A model generated the notes under the pieces. It did no database searches, had not been told where the DNA came from, and saw only the letters and a program-made list of their open reading frames with translations. A stretch of 64,000 nucleotides of DNA from Coleophora flavipennella (taxonomy: Eukaryota > Arthropoda > Insecta > Lepidoptera > Coleophoridae), in contig OX369279.1 in the NCBI GenBank assembly GCA_947284805.1, positions 151,501 to 215,500 on the forward strand, written 5' to 3'. This document shows positions 9,891-21,700 of the stretch, piece by piece. Within the stretch, counting starts at the first letter, position 1. Each line of letters opens with the position of its first letter. The translations under genes were made by a program, and so were the position numbers.

Positions 9891-12640
9891 CAGCTTTTCA
9901 ACAAACTTAAATAGCATATACCTAGTGAAATCATGTCTTACAAAAGTTTTTTTAAGCTATTGTATAGCTTTTATCGCGGTCTTTGAGGGGACCGAATCAA
10001 GAAATTTCGTAACGAAAATAAAACCTGATACACAAAAAAAAAATGGCGATGGCGATTGACGATGATGATGAAGAACTTTCTTATTGTTAATTTATTACAT
10101 ATACATCCCGCACCCCAAGGACTATATGGTACTGGTAAATACTGCATAAATAACAAATAAATAAATAATTATAATTGCATAAGTTGATGAAAAATGCTAT
10201 GCAATAGTTTTACCGCGGCAATCCCCGAGTGCCACACGTCTTTTTTTTTAATTGTATCTCTGAATAAGGACGTATCACATGGACTATCGTTTTTGGTTTT
10301 TTTTTTCTTTAAAACCTTGATTTCGGAGGAATTTCTGGGAGATTCGAAGAGAATCCGTGACGGTACTCTGGTAGCACTGCTCACTCACTACTTTTTCCGG
10401 GAATTTGTTGGCGGGATTTGTGGTGAACGCTAGAATTTGCTTTAGTAAGTGATGCGTTTTGGAGAAAATCGTCCAATGCACGTGAGCAATGTGAAATACA
10501 AAAAAATAAAATGAAGGAGGACGTGAAAACCCAATTTGCACTGGGTTAAGTTTTATAGACGCCCTACTGCAACAGGGTGTTGTACCTCAGTATGAGGCTG
10601 CTACAAATGCTGTCAAGAACTCCAGAGACGTTTTGTAATGCACCGGCACTAGCATTGCAAAACAAAAACGAATGAAGATTAATTAAATGAAAACTTCTCT
10701 ACTTATGCGATTTAGTGGACTGTATTTCCAAACGACGCGTCGCTGGATTCCTATGGGTTAGTATGCCTCAGGCTATACTACAAAATTAAGCAAAAGAAAA
10801 AACTTAATTTTCCTGAAGAGAAGTCTCTTGAGGAGTCTTTGACCACCAACAATTATATATTCCGAAGTCCGTTCAGAGGCACGTTCATTCGCCGGTAAGG
10901 TACATCAAAGAAGGGGTTTACCCTCTTTGAAGAGTTTGTTGACAGATGTCAGTGGCGCTTTTGTGGTACTAATAAAATAAAGTGCGTTCAGTAAGGAATA
11001 TTATAAATTGCATATCAAATAAATAATCGCCTATCAATACATACTCATCATTTATATTCTTTTTTACATCAAATAACTTACTTCACTACAAATAAACTAA
11101 TTGTTTAACAAAACTCAAACTGCAGATAATTCGAAATTATACATCCATATGACATTACTTTTTTCCTCATAATGCAATACAGTTAAATTTATTTTTGTAC
11201 AAAAATACTACATACATAGCATAAATACTGACTGCACAGCAAATTTTCCGCTGCGTGTACGTACATATAAATGGCCGTCATAAAAAACTGTAGGTTGGGT
11301 TCGGTCAGGTGTTCTTTTTCAGTCACAGCGCGCGAGCCGAGCGAGCGGAGCGAGCGTGCCGCGGCAGCGGCCGGCGAAGCGCCAGAAGGGACATCGCTCA
11401 TGTATACAAATTCTGTCACAAAAAAAATTAAGACGACTGTGACTAATAAAATGCTGTTTTATTCAGAAAAACTGCAGTAAATAATATAAAAATAGAAGCT
11501 ATATTTAAAAGAAAAAGAGTTAACAGGTATAATGTGCATTAAGATTATTAGCTGTGCATTGATGAAAAAGCTTTTGCTTTAGGAAAAATTGCTGTACGCT
11601 GCGAAAATAAATTGTAGTGTGTTTAGTGATATTTTGAGTTGAATAATATGCTGTGCAATCAGTAATTTTGATGGGAATTTGGAATCTTATTGCATAGAAA
11701 AAGGATATTTTTTGATTTGCGTTTAAATACTACCCGTTCAGTAATTGCACTGATCTCGAAGCGCTGGCGGTTCCATTCGCAATTTATTTGCTCTCAATGC
11801 AAATATAATCCAAACAGTCTGAAAAGGGCTTTTGTACCCAGACGTTAATACATTCTTAAAAAAAACACGTTTTATTAGATCTGTGTTTTGCCTCCTCCGA
11901 TTAGTTAAGCGGATATAAGTCGCTACGTTTTTCGATTAGCTAAATTCGTTTTGTCATCCGATAGATGGATACGTTATAAGTAGACTAGGTACATATAATT
12001 ATTATGTATGATATTCTTTTTGGATTGTATATGTGGACCTCAGAGCAATAAATAAATGTAGAGTGGAGTAACTGAAAAATATATTATATACTTAGTAATA
12101 GTGTTCTGTGGATGGATGCAAAGATACACCAAAGATAATATAATATGATACAATAAGCACATTAAGGATCATAACATAAATTCAAACATTAGTAAAGTAA
12201 CTGATTGATTTAGTTTAATGAACCCTTATTAAAGACTAAAGTCTGAGTGTGGTTTGTTTAGTCCCAGCCCAGGAAGGACGTAGAGAGTTCAGTCACGTTC
12301 AGTTTTCATATATGTATTGAGTGAGTTGAGGGAGGCGCTGCTCTGGCGCTACTTCACAGAGTACCTACCTTAATTAAATTGCGTTCCTCATTTCTTTGTT
12401 TTAATTAGATTCTCGGCACGACAAGTGTATCGTCTAGAGATGTGATTGTGGTCATAGAATTCTAAATTCTTCAGAACCCTAATTAGTCTGTGTAGTATTC
12501 TGTGGACTGTGGAAGTGTTAAACAAGTGGCGCGGAGTTAGGTAGCGACTGCGATTTTGCAGTCCGGTAAGTAGGTAAGTACGTACAAATATTACAACTTA
12601 TAAATAACTAATACAAATTAATTATTGCTTGTAGGTACGC
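9891..12640. other. Long gene-poor region
   Basis: No gene recognised. 10,190-10,245 (TGCAATAGTTTTACCGCGG, CCCCGAGTGCCACACG) matches part of the interior of the 9-bp-duplication element. 11,280-11,400 is a GC-rich patch (GCGCGAGCCGAGCGAGCGG) that gives accidental open frames on both strands. 12,240-12,565 ends in a good splice donor consensus (GTCCG|GTAAGTAGG) and could be an untranslated exon, but nothing else supports it. Confidence 0.4.
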
Positions 12641-12916
12641 TCATAGTACGGGGTTGGGGTGCACCTGCACCGTGAACCGTGCACATAGCCGGGCTGCCAT
12701 ACTAAATTCAATAGTTTGGTTAGAGTGCTCGAACATGAATTTATATGCCACACAAAATTCTACTAGTTCAAGAGATTTTCCTTCAGAAAAGAGTTTTTCA
12801 GGAGTTTGTTTTTTGTAGTATAGCAAGTCTTCAAGTACGAGACTTGAAACATTAATCACTCCATCAAATAATTCACCAGTGTCACAACAAAACGGAAAGA
12901 AATCATCGATTGTCAT
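12641..12916 (-). CDS. Unrecognised 91-codon reading frame
   Basis: ATG at 12,914-12,916 (complement) and stop at 12,641. The product begins MTIDDFFPFCCDTGELF and contains LEDLLYYKKQTPEKLF and LELVEFCVAYKFMFEH. It is acidic and hydrophobic with no low complexity, and codon use looks ordinary, which is why I list it when most short frames here are discarded. I recognise no domain. It may be an exon of a host gene, since a CAG|GTGCAC stretch near its end could act as a donor, a fragment of an old transposon, or chance. Confidence 0.3.
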   Translation of the reverse strand: MTIDDFFPFCCDTGELFDGVINVSSLVLEDLLYYKKQTPEKLFSEGKSLELVEFCVAYKFMFEHSNQTIEFSMAARLCARFTVQVHPNPVL

Positions 12917-13077
12917 AGTTTGAACAGAAAATAATTATGCCTACCATCATGCTAAGGTCTGTACCGAAGAGAATAAAAGTAATGTTTTTATTCATACTCT
13001 GGACTCTGTTGTGTAGTCAGTGTATTGTCAACGTCAATGCAAAGCAAAGAAGCTGTTTTATTCTGTGCATTAATATA

Positions 13078-13420
13078 TAGGGTCTTAACAAAGGTATGCA
13101 CCTTTTTAACTGGAGCTTGTACTCATGAAACTGAACAACTTTCCACAAGAAATCCATAGTCAATTCCTAATTATTATTTTTAATTAAATTGACAAACTGC
13201 TGAGAATAACTCCCAGTTTTATGAACTTGACAGTCAAAGGCCAACATTCAATAACTGCACCGGCCTGCAATGGTACCTATTCTGACATTTTCTGCACAAT
13301 TTAATATTTTTATTAAAAAAAAACAAATGCAAATTGACCATAGGTTTCTTGGGAAAAGTTGTTAAGTTTCATGAGTACAAGCTCCAGTTATAAAAAGTGC
13401 ATACCTTTGTTAAGACCCTG
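13078..13420. mobile_element. Palindromic MITE, family B copy 1
   Basis: Inverted arms of about 80 bases: the left starts TAGGGTCTTAACAAAGG and the right ends CCTTTGTTAAGACCCTG, flanked by TA on both sides (13,076-77 and 13,421-22). The arms share the core GAACAACTTTCC..AAGAAA near their inner ends with the elements at 17,220-17,493 and 31,160-31,386. TA duplication and CAGGGT-like ends fit a Tc1/mariner-type non-autonomous element. Confidence 0.75.
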
Positions 13421-13469
13421 TATTCCTTGGTATGGCATTATTTTTATATTTAGAATTAGCAGTCCAAAA

Positions 13470-13945
13470 GTTCAAGTTCTGAAAAAAATTATGCATCGGG
13501 TCAGTGGCTTCAAAGTATTTCCAAAAACTTCTATGGACTTTCAACATGAAGAAAAGTTAGAAGAAAGCCTTTATTTTCTGTAATTGGCATTCAAAGTGCA
13601 AAGGGGGAATTCGTTAAAGAAAACTGGTTAATTTTATTTAGATTGAATTTTTTTTTCTTTCCATTATGATAAGATGAGTAATGATGATTTGTGATGAATA
13701 CTTGGCGTTCACAATGCATTTTTGTTATCTTATCAGATTTCAAAATGATTTAGTTTCAGTGGCCATCTTGTAGAGTTGTTGATTTTTTCATCTGGGACTT
13801 TTACAAAGAAATACAGAAAATAAAAGCCCCTTAAAAGCTAGTTTTTTTTACTTTTCTTCATGTTGAAAGTCCATAGAAGTTTTTGGAAATACTTTGAAGT
13901 CACTGACTCAATTTTTTTTCAGAACAATCTTTTGAGACTACTAAA
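13470..13945. repeat. Second inverted-repeat element next to the MITE
   Basis: The arm at about 13,498-13,560 (GGGTCAGTGGCTTCAAAG ... CATGAAGAAAAG) is the reverse complement of about 13,852-13,915, with over 60 paired bases and few mismatches; pairing continues loosely outward through TTCTGAAAAAAA. The spacer is about 290 bases. The inner arm sequence differs from family B. No clear target duplication. Confidence 0.65.
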
Positions 13946-14050
13946 CTTAAGTCTTAATTCTAAATTTCTGACTAAATTGTAAGTAACTTCTACAACGCTT
14001 AGGTTAGTATTTATTGGTTAGGTGGTAGGTGACATTTTGATGATACCTAA

Positions 14051-14768
14051 AGGTGCGCTTACATGGGCAACAAAAATTGCTCAATTATGAGCAATGATGG
14101 TCCATTGCGATGTGACAAAATATCAAGCAATTTAAGGCAACGACGACTTGCATGAATGTTTTGCAACAACAATATTGAGCAATAGCGAGTAGAGCGTAGC
14201 AACTCCAAGCAACTAGACAATATTTTCGTACACAAGCAATTCAGTTAAAAACTATTATTCGCTATGGACATCTATCTTGCAGCGGCGGCTTGTACCGCTT
14301 TAATTATCATGAGCCAAAAGCAGAAAAAAAAGAGAAAAGGAATAGGCATATCTGGGTGCGAAACTTTACTAGAAAGTCCCGAGGTGATTTTGAGTTTATT
14401 TTGAATGAAGTTGGCCCATTAGGTAAGAAACAGACGACCAATATGAGAAAACCAATTCCTGTATCAACAAAACTTTTCTTAACCTTTCGATTTCTGGCGG
14501 AAGCGAGACGTAGAAGCAGCAGATTAAACAAGTACATACGAGATGGAAAATAAAATTGACTTGAATTTCCATGCCTTCTGGATATTCGGCAATTCATTTA
14601 GCGACATTGAACAATATAGAATATATGGAGCAATTAGAAGCAATATTTCCGAAACTATTGCCACAATTTATTAAAATTGCTGCATATTGCTCCACTAATT
14701 ACTCCAGATTGATCCATTACTGTTGCTAAGCAATTATTTCGCAAAAAATTGCCCGTGTAAGAGCACCT
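14051..14768 (+). mobile_element. PIF/Harbinger element remnant with TAA target duplication
   Basis: Terminal inverted repeats AGGTGCGCTTACATGGGCAA and (complement of the right end) AGGTGCTCTTACACGGGCAA. They are flanked by TAA at 14,048-14,050 and 14,769-14,771. A 3-bp TWA target duplication is the hallmark of PIF/Harbinger. Interior words such as TTGCTC/GAGCAA recur in both halves. The element is 718 bp, far shorter than an autonomous copy, and holds only a piece of the transposase gene. Confidence 0.85.
14264..14553 (+). pseudogene. HARBI1-like nuclease (Harbinger transposase) N-terminal fragment, frameshifted
   Basis: An ATG at 14,264 opens MDIYLAAAACTALII; the frame then shifts in an A-rich run near 14,325-14,340. 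In the second frame the product reads RHIWVRNFTRKSRG, FEFILNEVGPL, NMRKPIPVSTKLFLTFRFLAEA, matching the N-terminal part of HARBI1-type proteins (W-R region, then the segment preceding the first catalytic Asp). About 30 residues normally found between these two parts are missing and the DDE catalytic core is absent. It is therefore non-functional and supports the Harbinger call made from the TIRs. Confidence 0.7.
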
Positions 14769-14771
14769 TAA

Positions 14772-15509
14772 GCACAAGAAAACCCCTCCCTAAATAGTAT
14801 ACTGAGGATTATGAAAAAAATCTTTAAAACAATTGTATCTCCTGAACCACTAAAAATTTCTGAACATACATGGGGGTACATCGAGTACCCCTTAACATAA
14901 GGAGTCAAAATTTCTTTTTGACGTCACCCCCGGACATCCTGTATAAACCTTCCTCCTTTATCGCTGTTTCGTTTCAAAATCTGTGCGTGGTTTACAAGGA
15001 GTTAGCGGATAAACAGACGGACAGATGCGGAGGGTGCCTTCCTTTTATACTATGTAAAGATATCAGAAAAAAATAATTTTTGCTATTACAAACTTACATT
15101 TATTGTTTCTGCTCTATCGTAAAACTTGATGTGATTATAAGGACTAATTTTAAAATAAAATAACAACCATTTATTGTTTCTGCTCTATCGTAAAACTTGA
15201 TGCAATTGATTTTAAAATAAAACAACAAATAACAAAAACCGGCCAATTGTGAGTCATTCTCGCGCTAAGGAGTCCAAACTGAATGAAAAAAAAGGCATGC
15301 GATGACGTCTTTTGTTCTTAATGAGGAGGTATTATTGTAATGCCCGTGAGGAGAGATATGGTGGCACGGAGCCCTCAGTGCGGGAGTGCGACCGCATGTG
15401 GCCGGTTTTTTCAGTAACAATATTTCCGCGCATGTTGATTACGAGTGGTGGCCCCGCAGCTCGTAACCGTTGCGGGCGGCGGCGTCGGCGGCGGCGGCAT
15501 GCGGGCGGC
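14772..15509. other. 5' flank of the Myb/SANT-like gene
   Basis: Contains a tandemly repeated stretch TTTATTGTTTCTGCTCTATCGTAAAACTTGATG (copies near 15,100 and 15,170) and bits of the GGAACCCT/GACTCGCACTTGGCCGG repeat type near 15,240 and 15,365-15,405. The frame of exon 1 is open upstream of its ATG to about 15,312, but the encoded residues derive from repeat sequence. No promoter motif is convincing. Confidence 0.4.
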
Positions 15510-15734
15510 ATGAGCGGCGAGGAAGGCGGGGCGCTGGCGCGCAGCCGTGTCAGCGCCGAGCAGCTGGACATTCTGCTGGCGTTCATGGAAGAGCATCTGG
15601 ACTTCGCGGCCGGCAAGACGTCCGTCTACTCGCGCTTCAGCGCCAGCAAGCTGTGGCGTCTGCTCGCCGAGCGTCTCAACGCGGCCGCGCTCGACAGCGG
15701 CGGCGCGCGCAAGTCGCCTGACAAGTGGTGCCGG
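15510..15734 (+). CDS. Exon 1 of the Myb/SANT-like gene
   Basis: 75 codons from MSGEEGG to DKWCR; phase-0 donor CGG|GTACGT at 15,735. Carries the first two helices of the DNA-binding domain. A (CAT)n retrotransposon tail starts only six bases into the intron. Confidence 0.8.
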
Positions 15735-18700
15735 GTACGTCATCATCATCATCATCGTATCAGCCGAAAGACGTCCGCTGCTGAGCAAAAGCCTCCCCCA
15801 AGGATTTCCACGACGACCGGCCCTGCGCTGCCCGCATCCAGCGGCTTCCCGCGACTTTCACCAGTAGGTCATCGGTCCACCGAATAGGAGGCCTACCTAC
15901 GCTACGTTTTCCGGTGCACGGAACTTAACTACCCCAACGGCCATCTGTTCTATGAGCTATGGCCCCCCGCCCACTGCCACTTAAGGTTAGCAATTCTGAG
16001 AGCTATGTCAGTTGCTTTGGTAACTACGGACAGTAACACGACGATCCGCCTAGACAATGTTTTCAACTCATCATCATCATCATATCAGCCGAAGAACGTC
16101 TTACCGATCTTCACCAGGTAGTCGGTCCACCGCGTGGGAGGCCTCCCTACGCTACGTCATTCGGTACGCGGTCGCCCCTCGACAACTTTACTGACCCAAC
16201 AACGGCCATCTGTTCTACGAGCTATGTCCATGCCCATTGCCACTTCAGTTTAGCGATTCTGTGAGCTATTTCGATTACTCCGGTTCTCCTACGTACTACT
16301 AAGAGTACGTCATGATCATCATCTTACTAGCCAAAAGACGTCCACTGTGAAACGAAGGATCCCCAAGCATTTCTACTGCATTTCGTCTATTCTACGAGCT
16401 ATGTCGTGTCGTTGTCGGTTACGTTGGTACTCCTACGGATCTTCCTGTTTCTGCCGGGTACATGCTACTGGGAAATTGGGATTGTGTTTTCGTACGATAT
16501 TTGTAATGCTTTGTGCTATTGTCGACAGTACTGGGCGGACATCAAGTACAAGGCGCGCAAGAAGACGGCGGCGGGCGGCGCGCTGGGCGAGCTCTCTAGT
16601 GCCGAGGAGCGCCTTTGTGCCATCATCAACAGCTGTGAGTGTCACTATCTCATTAAGCAATTACAGCTGTGTAAGAGGCACCGTTTCACGTATACATCAT
16701 CATCATCATATCAGCCGAATAGTGTCCACTGCTGGACAAAGGCCTCCCCCAAGAATTCCATGAAAAAGTAAAATTCCTTGGTATAACAATAAACAACCGA
16801 CATACTTGGCAACAGCAAGTCGACAAAGTGAGCGCCAACATTAACAGCTTTTATTTTGAGTTGCGGCGAGAACCGCTAAGTTGTGAAATTTTTAGTAATT
16901 AAAGACCGTTAACTTTTTTTTTCATACCCATACCGAGAATATATTGAACTCCCTCGTATATTAAACTTAAAGGGCCAAAACATATTAATCTACTTTTTCA
17001 ATTTAAAATTTAAGTTTTATTATTGATTTTTAAACTTTACGTATCCCAAACACGATACCTTTGCTGTAAATTAGCGAGGAGTTGGGTATCATGCGAATCC
17101 CAGAAGATGCTGCAGCATCAGGTCAAAGTTACCAAGCTCTATCTAACACATATCCATTGAGACTATTCCAATGAGCCCAAACACGATACCTCTGCTGAAA
17201 GTTGGCGAGGAGTTGTGTATACAGGGTGTAACAAAATTGGTGTAGGTCCCGTGAACTGGGGCTTCTACTCATCATACTGAACAACTTTTGTTCTACGACT
17301 TTGCTGAAATCACAAAAACAATTTTTACTCTTCATACAAATCGATCAGCTGATCGACCAATTATGTGCAATTTAGTATAAAGGGTCCAATTTTTTTTTGA
17401 GAAATGATTATGGGTTCCTTGGGGAAAGTTGTTCAGTATGATGAGTAGAACCCCCAGTTAACGGGTCCTACACCAATTTTGTTCCACCCTGTATAGCAAA
17501 TTCTAGAAGATGCTGCAGTGTCAGGTTAAAGTTACCATATTATATCTAAAACCTATTCATTGAGACTATTCCAATGAGCGCAAACACGATACCTCTTTTT
17601 AAATATTATTCATAATTAGTAAGCCCCCCTTGGCATCATCTCACCTGATGGTAAGTGACAATGATGACCTCTGCTATAAGTTGACGAGGAGTTGGATATC
17701 CTGCAAATTACAGAAGATGCTGCAGCATCAGGTCAAAGTTACCATTTTCTATCTAAAACGTATTCATTGAGACTATTCATATGAGCCGAAACACGATACC
17801 TCTGCTGTAAGTTGCCGAGAAGTTGGGTATCCTGCAGATTCTAGGAGATGCTGCAGTATCAGGTCGTCGTTGTTATGTTCTATCTAACACCTTTTCTTTG
17901 AGACTATTCCAACCTGCCCAAACACGATACCTCTGCTGTAAGTTGGTGAGGAGTTGGGTATTCTGCAGATTCCAGGAGACGCTGCAGCATCAGATCAAGG
18001 TGACAATGTTCTATCTAACACCTATTCATTGAGACCTCATATATATTCCAATGAGCCCAAACACGGTGCCTCAGCTGTAAGTTGGTGAGGAGTTGGGTAT
18101 CCTGCAGACTCTAGGAGATGCTGCAGCATCAGGTCTACGTTATCATGATCTATCTAACACTTATTCATTTAGATTATTCTAATAAGCCCTAACACGATGC
18201 CTTTGCTGTAAGTTGGCGAGAAGATGGGTATTCCGCAGATTTCAGTAGATGCTGCAGTATCAGGTCTTCTTTATCATGTTCTATCTAACGCCTTTTCTTT
18301 GAGACTACTCCAATCAGCCCAAACACAATACCTCTGCTGTAAGTTGGTGAGGAGTTGGGTATCCTGCATTTTCCAGGAGATGCTGCAGTATCAGGTCAAG
18401 GTTACCATGGTTTTACAATATTGTTACACTAACAGGACACCAAATGTAAAGATGGATCAGACCGGTAGAAGTTACCGACATCCCTTCATCACCTAGAAAA
18501 GAGCTGTGAACTTCGAACGGCTGAACATCTTCATAAATTATAGCTAAGAACCACCTCGATCACGTCAGCTTTCAAACAAAAAAAACCGCATCAAAATCGG
18601 TCCATTCGTTTAGGAACTACGATGCCACAGACAGACACACAGATACACAGAACACACACGTCAAACTTTTAACACCCCTCTTTTTGCGTCGGGCGTTAAT

Positions 18701-21700
18701 TAATGGGAATTACGTTGTAGGAACTCGGAAATATTTTTAAGTTTCCTTATCCAGAGGTTTGGTGGTACGAAAACCTCAATGCGCGAGTGCGACTCCCTTT
18801 TGGCCGGTTTTTATACTACCCTGCGTGTTTTAGTACGTCTTTACGTACTGGACAGAGAAAAAAAATGGTGAGCCAAAGGATTGACTCGCTGAGAAGAAGT
18901 AACGACTACAGCAGTCAGTCTCGAGATGGCCCACGCAGACATTTATTTGATTGCAAATCCCCCGTGTCGTTTTGTGTGACGCGTGGCATGAGAAGAGCAA
19001 AGTATATATAATTATAAGGTCTAACAAAATTAGCTGAAACTATTTTAAGGGCAAGTTTAGGAAACGAAACTGAACAATTCCATTATTGCCTACTTAAATA
19101 AATAATATTCTCGTAGTACGGCCCTGGTTTTTGTTTACATCGCTGGACTCGTGCCGTGTCGCAACGAAACTGTGCACTGTGCCCGGCCGATAACCTTTGC
19201 TAGTTCTCTCAATCAATTCTTATTTAAAATACTTAAAACCTTACAGTTCCTTTTAGCTGTAGGTAGTAAAATACAACCTAACAGGTATTTACACTTTACG
19301 AAAAAGAAGAAATTGAAATTGAAGGCGGCGGCTCCTTCCTTTGAGGCGCTTGAGGTCGTTGAACGAACCACGCGAAACGTATCACATACGAGCAAGCGCC
19401 TACAAGCAACTGTGATGTAAATATCTCAGTTACTCTCGCGCACTCATTGAGTTACGTTGCTCAAAGCCTAACCTATGACATTTTGTGACCTAAGTGCCTA
19501 AGTCACAATACAATTTTTGTATTGTGCCTAAGTTAAGTGTTTCGTAGTGAAAATGCCGTACAACAGTATTTGGACATGGCGGTGTGCTATGAAGTTTGTA
19601 ACCACAAGTTTGGAATGTAAGAGGGGAGGCTGCGGGTAAAGGATCGGAATGATCGGAGCGGAGGCTTGTGCTACTGTTATCATCTGTGGCGGAGGCGCGT
19701 GGGCTGCGGCTGCTACGGTACGATGGCCAGTGCCGCATTCATTAAGATTTCTTATTTTTTTATTGTAGATTTTTTTTCTTAGATTTCAGTATGGTCGCTG
19801 AAGAAAAAGTTGTTCAATTTCGTTTGCTGAACTTGCCCTTAAAATAGTTTCAGCTAATTTTGTTAGACCTTATATATTAGTACTAACATACAGTATAGAC
19901 ACTCCCTGCCGCTCTCTAGATTGCAACCTCACCCCCTCGTCTCCCAGATTGATACAGATTGGTTACAGTTTGGTTGTTGAACGTATAGGATTTCGCCGCC
20001 ATTTTGTTTGTTCCGTCATTCCTTTTTTGAAATGTCATTTCTGGCCCGTTGTATGAAGTGTCCAGGGTGTGACAAGAGTGTGCGTGTGCAGGCGGCGGCG
20101 GCGGGGGCGGCGGCGGCGCTGGCGAGGAGGAGCGCAAGCCGGGCGCAGCGCTGCCGGCGGGCGGGGCGGGCGCGGGGGAGGAGGACGCGCTGAGCGACGC
20201 GTCGGGCGGCGGCGAGCGGGTCAACACGGAGGAGCTGCTGGCGGAGGCGGCCATGCGCACCGCGCTCGCCGCCGAGAAGCAGGCCGAGGCCGTGGCGCAG
20301 GTGTCCCATCTCCATACTTTGCTCCATGAGGATGTATTGAATAAAGTTTGCACTACTCCTACTACACTAAAACTAGGCCTCATTAAAGTGCGGCAGTGTC
20401 TCGGATAGGGTTACCGATATTTTAAGGGCATGTCACCACATTTCATCGACGAAAAACCCCCATTAGGGGTTGCATCTTTCTCATCATTTCATTTCCCCTC
20501 TAAATGGCAGCCATTTTTATTTTCTATTTATTTTTTATAGCTGTTCATGAAAATAATGTTTTCTCTTGAATTAGCAGCAATATATACTTCAAAATAGTAT
20601 AATTTAAAAGGTAATTTAATTTCTCTGGTGATCCATACATAAAATTAACCAAAACATCTGAGGACAAAAACACAAAAAAATGTAAAGAAAAAAATGCAGA
20701 AATTATATTTATTTTTTTAACCTAGTGCAAAAACAAGTTCATTAACGTGTTGTTTTTTTCTTCATAATCAATAGATTTTAAGCTAAGCTACAAAACGATG
20801 CTAAATTACCTACCATTAGTTACCTTCACAATGATGCAAATTGATGGTTAAGAGACACTTGTGCAGGGTTGTGATGTGACAATCCTTTAAATGTAATTTC
20901 ACAATTATTTAACATTTTGATATGTTTTGTACTGAAACAATACTATTATTAGTACTTAAAAAATTATTCAAAGTGACTGCATCCATTCTGCAGACATGCT
21001 GTAGCTCTCACTACAACCTGCTGTGTGGCCCGTCTGACCATTTCCAAGTACAAACCGCGAGGGTCGCGTATTAATCATAAATTGGGACACTAAGTAAGTC
21101 TAATGGACATCATTTCATGTCGTTTTATAGTTTAGCTCAAAATCAATCGATTAAGAAGAAAAAACAAACGTTGATGACCTTGTTTTTGCAGTAGGTTCAA
21201 AAAAAGAAAAAAAAATGCATTTTTTCTTTGAATTATTTTGTGTTTTTTCCCTCAAATGTTTTGGTTAATATTATGAATTTATCATCAGATAAATTAAATT
21301 ACCTTTCAAATGAGACCATTTTGAAGTATGTACTGGTACTAATTAAAGAGAAAACATATTTTTCATTGACAGCTACAAAAAAATATGAAAATAAAAATGG
21401 CAAATATTTAGTATTCTTTGGTAGATGGCTCCGGCCTGGTCCGCCCGCCGCACAGTCGATTTTAGACGCCGAAAAATGGACACTATCGTTGTAATGCCAA
21501 AATCTGATACACCTTTTCATTTATTATCCACGAGAAGAACTCTCGTGTGACAAACATTGGTGGTTTTGATTTTTACAGCGATTTCCAAAAGGTTGGAAAT
21601 CGAGTTGAAATAGGGAAATCCTTTAATAGTACTCCTAAACAATACCAGCAGTTTAAACTTAATAGCATAGTATTGTAGGCCTAATAATATTCACACCAGA

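Larger units (their letters stand above)
17040..18430. repeat. 130-bp tandem repeat array in intron 2
   Basis: About nine to ten degenerate units of 130-131 bases, with landmarks CCCAAACACGATACCTC, AAGTTGGCGAGGAGTTGGG, AGATGCTGCAGCATCAGGTC and TATTCATTGAGACTATTCC. Unit starts (CACGATACC-like) fall at about 17,052, 17,182, 17,585, 17,792, 17,922, 18,061, 18,191 and 18,322. The irregular spacings are explained by two insertions: a MITE (17,220-17,493) and a retrotransposon tail (17,597-17,666). Confidence 0.85.

Noticed and set aside
15332..15867. Arg/Ala/His-rich frames overlapping exon 1 of the Myb/SANT-like gene
   Set aside because: Other-frame shadows of a GC-rich exon; some run through the intronic (CAT)n tail to give poly-His.
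20008..20383. Ala/Arg/Gly-rich frames over exon 3
   Set aside because: Shadows in GC-rich sequence; the spliced frame is supported by GT-AG borders and phase.
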